Positions 52,701 through 63,991 of a stretch of 64,000 nt of DNA are shown in pieces. Position 1 is the first letter of the stretch. Each line of letters starts with the position of its first letter. The notes under the pieces are model-generated. The model was not told where the DNA came from. It ran no database searches and saw nothing but the letters and a program-made list of their open reading frames with translations. Source of the stretch: Monilinia fructicola (Eukaryota; Ascomycota; Leotiomycetes; Helotiales; Sclerotiniaceae); contig VICG01000009.1 in assembly GCA_008692225.1 (NCBI GenBank), positions 372,001 through 436,000 of the forward strand, written 5' to 3'. Made by a program: the position numbers and the translations under genes.

Positions 52701-53831
52701 AAGCTCCGGTATTAGTGACAACTACCATGTCGATGGACTTCTCTTCGGTGATAGATGTACCCTGGTTGATAGACTTGTCCTTGACGATAGAGGTGGTGGT
52801 CTTGGAGACTACTGAGGGCTCTCGGCTTGCGACAACATTCTCATTGCCAGCAGCGTTTGCTTTGATGGAAGCAGCTGGTTGAAACTTGCTCTTGCGCTTA
52901 TCAAAATCTGCAAGGAGCATTTGTTCCATCAAATTTTCGGGAGTGAGCTTTTCAATGATGTCATCTTTGACAGCGATAGTTGGAAACTTGGGAGTTTATA
53001 GTTAGAAATAAACTCTCAAATTGGAGGTAACAGCTTACTGAGACTGAGACTAAAGCAGCTTCGCTAGTACTTTCGACTTTGGTTGAGGTGACAGTTTTCA
53101 ATTTGGCCATGCGCTTATTATGATCTGCACAGAGCATATGCTCCCATGTTTGCTGATGGTTTACCTTCTTGGCGGCGACACCTTTGACAATAATGGTAGG
53201 AGACTTGATGGTATAATCAGTGATGAACACAAGAAATGAAACAGAACAACATACCGAGGCGAAAGGAATCCCACCACCACTGGAAGGCGATGCCATGAGA
53301 GATCTAGGAGTAAATGATTGAGCCGATCCACTCAAAGAAGAAGTTCTGCTGTTTGCCTTGGTTGGCGTGAAGACATTGGAACCTGCTTGAAAGGCACTCT
53401 CTCTAGAGCTTCTTTGGGGAGACTATGTAACATAAACGATCAGTGAGCGAAAGATATAAATGTAGGAAGGGAGACTCACAACGAGAATTCTTTAGCCCAC
53501 CAAGCTGTGCAAGCTGGAAATCCAGGTCTTTATCGCTCAATGAAGCAACCATCTTTGATGATAATGATGATGTTGGCAATTTGCCCCTAGCGATAGAGTT
53601 ATCACAGAGGTCGAGGTTTCTAGGACCGCCTGGAGCAATCTTATAATTCTTCTGCTCTCCTACTGCCCACCGAGAAGATGCAAGACCAGCTGCTTCACCG
53701 GTAAGATCAATCATCTCTGCTACAAACGCCTCATAATTTGCGAATGCTGTGGCTGTCATGCGAGCGAGGCGAGCTTTCTCTTGTTCAGGGTCGCGAACTG
53801 TTGTTCGGATTAGCTTTGACTGATTGGCCAT
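49735..53831 (-). CDS. Large fungal protein with C-terminal GNAT acetyltransferase domain
   Basis: Seven exons by consensus sites: 53831-53481, 53422-53255, 53203-53039, 52986-52236, 52152-51887, 51729-50679, 50618-49735; total about 1211 aa. The first ~900 residues are Ser/Ala/Thr-rich and look disordered, with repeated short modules of the type (E/M)xNxFxAMLxKxQ (QENKFLAMLVKAQ, KENEFMAMLIKKQ) and MEQMLLADFDKRKSK / WEHMLCADHNKRMAK. The C-part has the GNAT fold: IEIYLRPATETDAKEILQIYNHYI, NIIGFGYTEMRG, FYVHQDYTRKGVGSCVLDRLLK (acetyl-CoA loop, here RKGVGS) and EFKLRSISRT. Substrate unknown. One extra T sits exactly at the exon 1 donor (53480-53481, CGT-T-GTGAGT); without it all seven exons sum to a multiple of three. 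Confidence 0.85.
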
Positions 53832-54350
53832 TACTGCGGAATGACGAATTCAAAAGTAATCGTTTGTAAGTGTATGGTAATAAAGAATACAAGTTGTACT
53901 TGTTAAAAAGAAAGCGATGAATCGCAAGAATGTAGAGGTGTTGAGGGGATATTTAGTCGGAAATGGTTTGTGGGAAAACAAGTGTAGAAAGGGAATTAAA
54001 AGTAGTATGAATTTGATTATCAGAGAAGAGGAAAGTATGTGTATGTTCGTATGCCGTAAAGCTTTCGTTTGACAATAGAAAGTCTCGATTAATGGAAAAT
54101 TTGAAATATACAAATTTTCTAAAAAATTGTGTATGTAGAAAAGTGCTTGGGGTACACAAGAAGAAAAAGACCAGCTGTGTGGGAATTTAAATAAGTTCAG
54201 CAGCAAGCGACAACAAGGTAAGCGAATTTTTAATTCTATTGTGAGGTGGCTGGGAAATTTGAATCTATTGTATGGTTGAGACGAGTGCACAGGTGAATCT
54301 GCTTGCTAGTTCGTTTATATTGAGGTGAGCTGTGGAAGGGTGAAGGTGAA

Positions 54351-54434
54351 GAAGATGAGGAAGATGAGGAAGATGAGGAAGATGAGGAAGATGAGGAAGA
54401 TGAGGAAGATGAGGAAGATGAGGAAGATGAGGAA
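54351..54434. repeat. 9 bp minisatellite (GATGAGGAA)
   Basis: About nine uninterrupted GATGAGGAA units. The unit is a multiple of three, so it gives long poly-acidic (+) or poly-Ser (-) open frames that are not evidence of a gene. Confidence 0.95.
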
Positions 54435-54612
54435 AGTAAATGGAGTATCAAGGTAAGTGAAATGAGTGAGTCAAGTAAGTGGAATGATGGAATGACAATG
54501 TGATGAAATGACGACGAGATGAAATGAGCTTGAGGGAAGAGAAAATGAAGTTTAATGAAACTGAGCCAAACTTGAAATGGAGAAGAGCATAACATGAGCT
54601 CGTCTTGTTAGT

Positions 54613-54648
54613 TACCTACCTAGGTAGGTATCCATGGATCCATGGATA
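54613..54648. promoter_or_regulatory. Two abutting perfect palindromes between divergent genes
   Basis: TACCTACCTAGGTAGGTA (54613-54630) and TATCCATGGATCCATGGATA (54629-54648) are both exact palindromes and share two bases. They sit in the 1.2 kb gap between the divergently transcribed GNAT gene (start 53831) and Arl2 (start 55052). The first contains one copy of the dispersed TACCTAGGTA motif. Function is inferred from form only. Confidence 0.45.
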
Positions 54649-55051
54649 TAGACAGTCACCATATGATCAGGCTATCAGGCTAACAATCTCTTGAGGAGGA
54701 GATCGCTGTGAGGGGAAATGTAGTTAGAATCAGGAAGTTGCAACCTTGCTACATCGAGCTATTGATATCTTTTTGCACAGGTTGAGAAACGAATGAGAAG
54801 AATAACTAGCACCCTCCTTTTCAAGACTGATGATTTACCTAGGCACCTATCTTTATATGATGATATAAGATTCAAAAGGAAGATAACTACCTACCATACT
54901 TTAGTAGATTCAAGAGATCCAATATTTGTGTGATATCACGTGATCTATCATTCCCATCCCTTCGGATGGAGGTGAAAAGCTTCATTTCTTCGTCTTCGAT
55001 TAACATTTAAGAAAAGTAATTTCAACGACAAACAGAAAACCTTTGACCAAG

Positions 55052-55916
55052 ATGTTATCAGTCCTGCGTAAAGCAAGACTTAAGGATAAGGAGATGAGAA
55101 TCTTGATGCTGTATGAGGCTATTTCCATGACAGCTTTACCTTGCTGATCTTTTTTTCTTTTGTCCAGCGGACTAGATAATGCTGGCAAGACTACAATTGT
55201 CAAAAAGATCATGGGCGAAGATGTCAATACCGTGAGCCCGACACTGGGTTTCATCATCAAAAACTATTGAACATGATGGGTACATATTATGACGCCGGTG
55301 AAGGCTTTACAGCATGCTGACATTTCAAAGTTATAAGCTGAACATTTGTATTACCTCTCTACCTTTCTCATTGATCTAGTGAACTGTACTGAACTGTACT
55401 GAATACTCCGATCATAGGGGATGTTGGTGGACAAAAGACACTTCGATCATACTGGAGAAACTACTTCGAGAAGACCGATGCCTTGATATGGGTAGTTGAT
55501 GCCACCGACCGTTTACGAATCGAGGATTGCAAGGAAGAATTGCATGCTTTACTTCAGGAAGAGGTTTGTTCATGGTGAAGCATTACCATTTGCAAGACCA
55601 ATCACTAACAGCTCTTTAGAGACTCTCTGGTGCGAGTCTTCTCGTTTTCGCAAACAAAACTGATGTCAATGGCTGTATGAAGGAGACGGAAATACAAGAA
55701 GTGAGTAAAGCCTGCCAAGAAAAGGGGGGAAGGGATGTGAAGTGAGGTGTGTCGTCGAGAGAGAGTCATGCTAACCAGAAGTAGATGCTGGAGCTAGATG
55801 CCATTCGAACACACAAATGGCACATCATCAATTGTAGCGCAATAACGGGTAAAAATTTGAAGGAAGGATTAGCCTGGGTTGTCCAAGACTCTAAGGAAAG
55901 ATTGTTCCTGTATTGA
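55052..55916 (+). CDS. ARL2: ADP-ribosylation-factor-like GTPase Arl2 (Cin4/Alp41)
   Basis: Small GTPase acting with tubulin cofactors in tubulin folding and microtubule integrity. Six exons: 55052-55110, 55168-55279, 55331-55347 (17 bases), 55418-55563, 55620-55700, 55785-55916; 181 aa. Seen: start [21 protein letters not shown]-loop [13 protein letters not shown], switch I area NTVSPTLGF, switch [29 protein letters not shown] (NKxD) and [19 protein letters not shown]-terminal Gly for myristoylation is absent, as expected for Arl2. One extra A in the run at 55259-55263 would shift the frame just after TLGFIIK; removing it restores KTIEHDG and joins exons in phase. The exon order and the tiny third exon are supported by exact match to the Arl2 core. 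Confidence 0.93.
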
Positions 55917-56440
55917 CTCTTGAGGTCGCTAGATGAGGAATTAGAAAACTTTACTCCAGCTAGTCTTATAAGTCTTGCTTGACCGTGAACGATTATCAAG
56001 AGAAGTCCGAAATTGATCCGATCCATAAGGTTACGGGGAATATCCTATCTGATGCTTTTAGTGACATAGTGACAACGAGAAGAAGAGCTTTGTTATTATT
56101 TGTTTACCTCTTTATTTGTTTATTTGTTTACTGTACACGTTACTTTTGTGCCCACCTCGAATACATCTTCGCAATAAAAACTGACTACCAGGCCAGGGTC
56201 TTTCCTGTCTTCTGATACGGATAGGATAGGTAGCAGGACATGCGTGTTTATAAGATTGTTTGTATACTCCGTAAGCGCGTTGTGGTTGACAACCGCTTTT
56301 CAAGGGATGGGTAGATGGATGATACTGTATCTACTTTACCTACCTACCTAGGTATCGATCGATTCCAGGAATAAAGGTCGACAGGCATAGAAAATACCTA
56401 GGAATGTATCGTGTTCGTGCCTCGCGAGGTAGCATGTATG

Positions 56441-56462
56441 TGCAGTGTTGTACAACACTGCA
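56441..56462. repeat. 22 bp perfect palindrome
   Basis: Half-site TGCAGTGTTGT followed directly by its exact reverse complement, no spacer. Lies in the spacer between Arl2 and the gelsolin gene, about 350 bp upstream of the latter's ATG. A further TACCTAGGTA lies 90 bp upstream (56345-56354) and a TACTCCGTA at 56275-56283. Confidence 0.9.
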
Positions 56463-56814
56463 ATACATCATCTACGTGATAATAATGGAATAGGTGCCAC
56501 GTTTTATATATATGGATGCACTCCGTACAGTTACTCGAGTAGTTGTAAATAAATATTTGGTAATAACCCACCGACCTTTCATATGGAGCACGTACTCAAT
56601 GAAAGCTTGCAGCTGAACTTATGAACTTTATGAAACCTTGAAGCGAAGCTTAACCTTCCTTACTAGAACAATCCCCTTTTGAGGTGCTCAACAACCTCGA
56701 CCCCTCGATCCCTCGTGCCAAACGCCTTTACCGTTTACCCCGCCGAGTTGTAACTTGGATTGACCTGTATTGTCAAATACACCCGTTAAAATTCTTCTCC
56801 CGTCTCGTATAAAC

Positions 56815-59800
56815 ATGTCGAACACCGAAGGAGAGCCCGATGTGAATGATTTCTTGCAGGCGTATCAAGGAATTGGGCAACAAACGGGACCAAGAAGACG
56901 AGGACCCGCACAAGAAAGTTAGAGGAAGAAATATTGCAGGGCAGAAAGGAGAGACAAGCTCGCAGAGCTGGTAACTAATTCCTATTTGAACTTTCTTTTT
57001 AGAGACATTGTTCAGCCCGCCGCCATTCTCTAATATGATACGTCAGATGTGTACTTTTTTGCTAATGTTTACTTTCAGAAAGGGCATTATCAATCTCACC
57101 GACGAAGTCATCTCCTATGAGCACACCTGCTAGACCTATATCTGGTGTCATTTCAAATTCAGACGATCAATCAGCAGAGCCTCAGCGCGAGAGTGTCGTT
57201 GACAAACGAAGTGGATGAAATGGTGATGAATGCGATGCCAGATTTCAAGCGAGCCTCGCAGATTAGGGATTCACCGTCGAATGCTATGCCCTCGCGAAAC
57301 TCACCTTTATCATGGGCTCGCAGACCGGAACCTTCCGATAAACCTCGAAGTCGACCGTTATCCATGGTAGCTACAGATAGGGTCATGCTATCAAGAACAA
57401 CTACTCTAACACCTGACAATACCACCTCTGCGGATGACAGTATCCTTTCTCGAGAACAAATTGCACAATCACTAGCATCCAAGGATCCAGCCTGGTTTAG
57501 GCAGACTGCAGATAGGGGCGTGAATTCGCCAGCTTACAGAAAGAATCAGGTGGAAGACGAAGATAGAGCAATACACGAGTCGATCCAGATGCTAGGAATG
57601 GGTAGGATTAATTCTACACCTGATAAAGCAATGGGCGAAGTCAAAGATACCTCTCCAAACACCTTCAATATCACCAACAAGACCGTCAGCAAGAAACAGC
57701 ATATCCTTTGGAAGTAGCTCTAGAATGGCATACCAAAGTAATCCAAGTACTGCCATGGGGTCTCCGATTCCTATGACTGACGCGCAAAGGTTGGACCCTC
57801 CTGCGGCTGATAATTCATCGGAGATTCGAGGTCTGGCAATGTCGCCTTCGCAGGGTCGCATATCGCCCGATAGAACAGACCGACCTGTTTCTCCAACCAA
57901 GGGAATGGGTGGTTTTTGTTCAAAGTGCGATGATGAAAAGATCAGAGAGTATGAATAAGCGCTGGTCTGTTCAGTCACCTTCATTAGATCGAAAGAACTC
58001 CTCTTTTGATCCCAGTCCGGACAATCTATCTACCTCGATCTCAAGGCCCACGTCAAGACCAGCCTCAAGTCATGGTGAACCCCATCGCCCAGGCACAGCG
58101 AGTTCCATGAGAAGCAACGTGACCAATTCTACGGTGAATGATGGTTCCATCTTTCCGAGGCCATCTCTAGCAACAACTAGATCTTACACACCCGTCGATA
58201 CTAGGGATGCAGATAATGGGAACCAGTCGCCTCCAGCAGATGATATTCTACCTATCAGCCCCACAAAAACTATGGACTCAAGACGATGGAGCCCTACCAA
58301 ATCTAGTTGGCTAGAGAGTGCACTAAACAAACCTGAATCACCGAAACCTAAAGCTACTCCACCACCTCAACAACCCTCGTGGATGTCAGAGATTAGCAGA
58401 GCAAAACAAAAGGGCAGTGTCGACTTGGGTAGAAATCAAACGGTAAAGCATGAAGTAAACATTGGCGGCTTAATGAGATCTCCTCCACCTGGCGCTTTTA
58501 CAAGGCCCTCAAGCATTCGAGGCCTCCAACACCATTTGCTCCCGGTGTCACGCCACAGCGCGAAATATTGAGAGCATGATTAATCAGGATAGTAAGAATG
58601 CCGCTGAGAACACAAAGGTCGAAAGTCCATCACAACCCTCCACTTCTACTCCAATTCCCAATGACACACCCAAACTCAACACAAATTTCACACCCAATTC
58701 ATCTGCAATGCCTAAGACCAGTTTGAACTCACCTGTTGGTCCAGCGAAAGTCAAGCCCGTAACTCCCCGAAGAAAGATTTCCGTTCTGTTTTGAAGTCAC
58801 GCCAGGTCCCTGCTGATGAGAAGCCCAAAGAAGAACCAGAATTTAAGAATATCTTTGGCCAGCTTCGGAGGACGAAGACCCAGAGTTATATCGCTCCAGA
58901 CGTACTGAAGGACAATATTACACGTGGCAAGGCAGGCCTGAACCTTACTGGTGGCCCCATAAAGACTGAACGTAAGGATGAATTCAAAGATGCAATATTG
59001 AAAAAGAAGGAGGATTTCAAGAAGGTGCAAGCTGAAGGGAATGGAGTTACAAGATCTGCCAGTGTTGAGAGCCAAGACAATGTGATACCTGAAGCATTAC
59101 GAAGACGGAACACCTTGGGAAGGAATGGCTCTGTCTCTAATATACTTGCATCTTCTTTAGAGTCAAGCTCGCCACACAGCGTACTCCTTCAGCAAACCCT
59201 ACTGCGAATCTAGTCAGGGAAACCAGTGCTCCAGCACGGATTCAAGAGAAGAATGCAATTGGAGGTAAGCTTGCTGGACGCTTTAACCCTGCTCTTGCAG
59301 ATTTACTAGCCAGGGGCCCACCTTCACTTGCTAGTGAAACCTCGAGGTCTTCAAGCCCTTCGTTGTCCCAACGCACGATCAGTATGAGCACTTCGACAAC
59401 CAATGCCGAGTCCACCGAAAATGGACCACAACTTACGCATATGACCAAGGGACGTGCTCGTGGACCGAAACGAAAAGCCCCATCTACAGCCGCACCAGCT
59501 CTACAAGCACCGATACCAAAGGCTGAAGAAAAGCCCGAAGAAATCTCACAAATATTATCCCTATCAAGTCCCTTGCCGCTTCTGAACGGCCTTCATTCAC
59601 CTGCTACAAGCCCCGTCAGACAGACAATTTCAGCCTTGAATACAGAACAGCCGCAAGAAAGCACTCCGGCTTCTCAGCCTTCCTCTCCTAAAAAGCTAGA
59701 TATGAGAAGACGATCTCTTTTCCTACAAGAAGCACCAAAGAATAAGGATATACCATCGTTGGAAGCCCCTAAACCACTTTCTCCCGTCAAAATTGCTAAT

Positions 59801-61704
59801 TTCCCCGAGAATACGGTAAAGGCACACCACAACAAGTTCGAGGCAACAATTTCGCCAGATCCACCAAAAACCAGAGCCTCCAGTGCCTGCCAAATCTCCG
59901 TCCCCAACGAAGGTCTATGAAGATCGTATATTCAATGATCCTGTATCGCCAGAGACAGCCAAACTTCGTCCGGCTCCCTTATCCCCTAGAAAAGCAAATT
60001 CGATGAAAGCTCCACCGCAATTTTCTCCTCGTCCTGATCAACCACCACCATTAAGTCCATCAAGATCAAGATCAGTTAAACATACTGCAGCATTGTGTGG
60101 GCCAATCCACACCAGAACAACCGGCTCGCATACCATCCCCAATAAAACTACCAACCCACGAAGATGAGAAGGCAGCATTGGTAGATGCAGGCTTGCGGCC
60201 AACCAGTCCAATGAAACGAAACAAGTCCTATGAAGATGAGAGGGTAGCTTTAGTAGGTGTAGGTTTTGCCACCTATTAGCCCATTGAAACGAAATAAGTC
60301 TATTGACCTAGGACTACGAATGGGGCCGAGAGAGTCATCATCTGCACGTCCACTTCCAATACCTCCAACTAAAAACCTAACATCACCAGTAATGAGCCCT
60401 GGCCTTCGCTCGCCCAGTATGGCATACTCTCCAGTACCTCAAGCATCCGAGGCCTCGCAGCTTCTCGCTGATTTCTTCGGTGACGAACCCAAGCCAACTC
60501 CCACTTACTCGGTCGATACAGCAAGCATTTTAATGGCTCGCCAAGATACAATTCCAGCTGTACGAACAATGCAATCCAGCTTGTTTTATTTGTTTGAGGA
60601 CGGGAAGAGACAAGCTGTTCCCACTCACCAAGAGCGCGTGCTTTTTGAGCGTGAGATGTACATATGCCCGCATACATTTACCAACGAAAACTGGTAGGAA
60701 AGTTACCGAGGTATACTGGTGGATCGGAGATGAAGTCTCTGAACGTGTCATCAGCAATACTGAAATTTTTGCGCAGAGAGAGGCCAAAAGCTTTGGTGGC
60801 AATTTTTGTAATATTGAGACAAGGCAAAGAAACTCCAGAATTTTATCAAGCTCTAGGAGGAATCATTATCATTAGGAGAGGATCCTCCAAGAAGTATGAT
60901 TCCCTCGCACCTCATGTTCTCTGCGCGAGACAACAATATGGAATGTTGGTATTCGATGAGGTCGATTACTCACCTTCAGTCTTATGCTCCGGGTTCCCGT
61001 ATCTCATCTCCTCGCCATCAGGCAAGACATATCTATGGAAGGGTCGAGGCAGTACTGCCGAAGAGCATGGCTGCGCTAGACTCCTCGGAATGGAAATCTC
61101 AATGACTGGCGAGATCGAAGAAGTTGAGGATGGTGATGAGCCTTCATCATTCTTAGAGTTGTTCGACAATTGCAAGGAAATCCCACAATCAGCAGATCAC
61201 TGGAAACTCAAACCCGCCTACAATAAATATTCCGCACGTTTGTTCTGTGCTACCACTAGCGGCAAGGAACAAGTACGTTCTCCTGTTCTCTCACGTCCAC
61301 CTTACCACTTACTAACATTCACACAGATAGTTGAAATAACCCCTTTCTGTCAAGCCGACCTCTCCTCGTCCTTAATTTACATCCTCGATGCCTTCTTCGA
61401 AATTTACATTGTCATCGGTGCCAAAGCCCAATCTCAATACGGTGCCTTCCATAACGCACTCCAGTTCGTACAAGAGTATGGGATTCTATCGGCCGGAATG
61501 GAAGATCGTCCATTTGTCCCTGTTTCCACAGTGGTTATCGAGGGTATTCCAAAGGATTTGAAGAGTGTCTTTAGAAAGTGGAGCGAGGGGCGAGCACCAA
61601 CTATTGTGCAGAAGAGAGATGGCCATGGAGGAACTGCTTTGAAACGGGCGAGAAGTTTGAGGGTTGTGCCGTTGACGGCTGCTTTGGAGGCTACCAGGGG
61701 GTAA
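56815..61704 (+). CDS. DUF4045 plus gelsolin-repeat protein, many frame breaks
   Basis: Fungus-specific architecture: long disordered DUF4045 region then gelsolin-like repeats, presumably actin-linked; no detailed function is known to me. Introns at 56971-57078 and 61273-61326. DUF4045 marks: MSNTEGEPDVNDFLQ, KLEEEILQGRKERQARRA, SREQIAQSLASKDPAWFRQTADRG, PEFKNIFGQLRRTKTQSY, KTERKDEFKDAILKKKEDF, LTHMTKGRARGPKRKAP. Gelsolin part: KVTEVYWWIGDEVSER, LRQGKETPEFYQALGG, KTYLWKGRGS, EITPFCQADL. The frame breaks at least nine times by one extra base in short runs (56859-56860, 56905-56907, 57213-57214, 57694-57696, 57913-57917, 59866-59870, 60264-60267, 60687-60690, 60803-60807), plus four less clear sites (about 58520-58575, 58770, 59165, 60095). 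The stop TAA lies inside a GTAAGT donor consensus, so a further exon is possible. Confidence 0.85.
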
Positions 61705-63754
61705 GTGGGGGTGCGAGTGAACAGGATTGGTGATTCAAACATATGTTTTATTGACTTCAAGTTTGGTAATGGACAGATGCATAGACGGAGGATAGGTTGT
61801 TGGTTGGTGAAGGAGTATATTTTTGCAAACTTTCATTGTAAATCATTTGATACGTACGCATACTCCATGGAGTATGGTATACCTTTTTTTGTTCTCTCCG
61901 AGAGGTGGTTACTGGTGGGCATGGGATGGGAAAATGTGGTTTTTGAGTCTTGTGTTGTACATACAGTGTAATAATAGGAAATAGGAATACATTATATATT
62001 AAAGGGTTTGGATTTAGTATTGTTTGCAACGTGGATGGCAGGTAGTGAAATGCGAGTATCTCGGGGGTGATGTGGATGATCTGCTCATCTTTGTCCTGCG
62101 CATTTCTTGCTAGATTTCGGTCGTGCTACGTGCTGGGTACCACGGGTATCTCTTGCCTATCATCTTCTACCGCGAGCGTAAGCTACCGGTTATCCACTAT
62201 CGACCTCATCAAAGACCGGGTTCTGTCTCTCGACGACATGCTGCGACTTGGGACAGATAGCGTGTGCGTGGAATGGTGCCGTGCGCGAGACGTCTGTGCT
62301 GAATCCTCATCCGTATCTTCGTCTACGAGAGGGGAGAGAAGCTTGAGAATCTGGCGGGAAGGGGGCTGGCGTGGTTGGTTGGTTGGCTGGTTGGTCCCTT
62401 TTTGCCTCGAGGCGCTTGGATGCAGAGGTGTGCTGTCTACGCGTGCCGTGATTCGGAGAAGGAAGGAGGGAAGGAATAGTTACGGGTCAGAGAGGGCGGG
62501 CTCGCGTTGCGAGGATATCGTGAAATGGAATCGGGCATGGGGTTTTTCTTTCTTTCTTTCTTTCTTTCTTTTTTTCTTCGCGGATCACCCAGCGAGCAAG
62601 CGAGCAAGCCCTGTGAAGGTGAATCCCACGCGTTCTTCCATGCTGGTTGTTGGTCCGCGGTTTCCGGGTCTGCATGCTTGGTCGTCGTTGCGAGGTCGAT
62701 CTTCTCTCTCTCGGGGCTTGGTGGCCAGTGCTCGGGTCCGAGGGTGCTGGGGAGTTGTTGCTCGTGCCGTCGAGACTGAGGTGAGGATAGCGGGGGTGGA
62801 TCCTCGGTGCGAATACTCGGGGATATCACCTCCACGTCGTCACGATTGCTGAGGAGCAGATGACCTCCCCTCTTTGAGGGCTTGGGTCGTAGAGGGGAAC
62901 CCGAGCTCTTTGTACAGAGATGGTTCCCTGGAATTCCGGGTTATGCATGATTCCCGACTGTCACGTATCTTCCTTGAGGATTCACGGTATCCAGGAGGGT
63001 CAGGGCTTGCTTTGTGTGTGATTTGCTTTGCTTTGCTTTGCTTTGCTTTGCTTCTTCATTCGTTCGTAGCTTTTACTTTAGGAGGCCGATGAAGAAGATT
63101 GCTGTATGATTTTTCGGGATCATGATGAATAGAAACCAGAATCTCACATTCAATCGATCATAGTAAGGGTTGTGGAGAAAGGTTCAAGCGAAGGACGACG
63201 TGGAGAGATGGCCGTTAGTATACAATCGGACATGTGCCAAACAGTCATTCGAACAATTCGACGGGGCAGGCTGCAAGGAGGGCTGAGGTAGCGCAAAAAG
63301 CTATGTACAGCAAGAAGCAGGGTGTTTAGTCAAAAAACGCTTGAGAGTTCGTGTGTAACTAACCGTTTCAATATGCTTTCAATTTGTCAGTTATTTGTTG
63401 TCAAGGACTATCAGAACGCCACTTTCTGCCGAGAGGGGTGTCTCTTCCGTACAGATATAGCCTTCTGTCTAGCTGCAGAACCATATGTAAGAGGCAAACA
63501 ATGTGCTTATAATGATCGACGCTCTTGTACAGCTGACAAAATAGCAGCACTTCAGCATATGTCACCAGAAGGAAATACGAGGGGAGAATGTAAAGTTGCG
63601 GAGCCTTGTACAAAAATAACGAAATCAGAATCAAGAAGTATAGCAAGCAGCATATAGTATGAGTAAACAAAAAAAGACTAATCAAAACAAATATCAATTG
63701 GGAGTGTAAATTAAATTATTGCGCAACGAAATCCTTAGCCGTACCCCTGAATAT
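61705..63754. other. Intergenic region with open but unsupported frames
   Basis: Includes an 18 bp palindrome (61859-61876), a TTTC microsatellite near 62543-62580 and a GCTTT run near 63025-63052. A 261-codon plus-strand frame (62067-62852) and an overlapping minus frame span a locally GC-rich stretch but show no motif and cross the TTTC run, so I do not call them. Confidence 0.4.
61859..61876. repeat. 18 bp perfect palindrome
   Basis: CATACTCCATGGAGTATG, exact palindrome in the 3' flank of the gelsolin gene. Confidence 0.9.
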
Positions 63755-63991
63755 CTAAACCAGAAATGAATCTATGGGACTTTCTCTATCTCTTCCGTCT
63801 AACCATTGCATTTCAACTCTCCCAAATAAACTTACATCACCCATTGTTTCTGCTGGTAGCCAATTCAGGTTCTCCGGATTTAAGAAGTCATCCCCATCTA
63901 TGCGTTGCGGGGGCTCTATTTCTAAGTTCTCACAAATTTTCCATTCCCATTGCATATCCTCATTAAAAATTAGGTTTACGACCTCACTCAT
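63755..63991 (-). CDS. Partial exon of an unidentified gene at the window edge
   Basis: The minus-strand frame reads MSEVVNLIFNEDMQWEWK and continues LNPENLNWLPAETMGD. It is preceded by TTGTACAG, a good acceptor, so the ATG may be internal to an exon that continues a gene beyond the window. A GTAAGT donor follows at about 63827, so the coding part may stop there rather than at 63755. The hydrophilic text gives no family. Confidence 0.35.
   Translation of the reverse strand: MSEVVNLIFNEDMQWEWKICENLEIEPPQRIDGDDFLNPENLNWLPAETMGDVSLFGRVEMQWLDGRDRESPIDSFLV

Noticed and set aside
54236..54595. Minus-strand ORF with a long poly-serine run
   Set aside because: Produced by the GATGAGGAA minisatellite; flanking residues are low-complexity and no start context or homology is seen.
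62067..62852. A 261-codon plus-strand open frame
   Set aside because: It crosses a TTTC microsatellite, lies in GC-rich text with an equally long minus-strand frame, and shows no domain, motif or splice signal.
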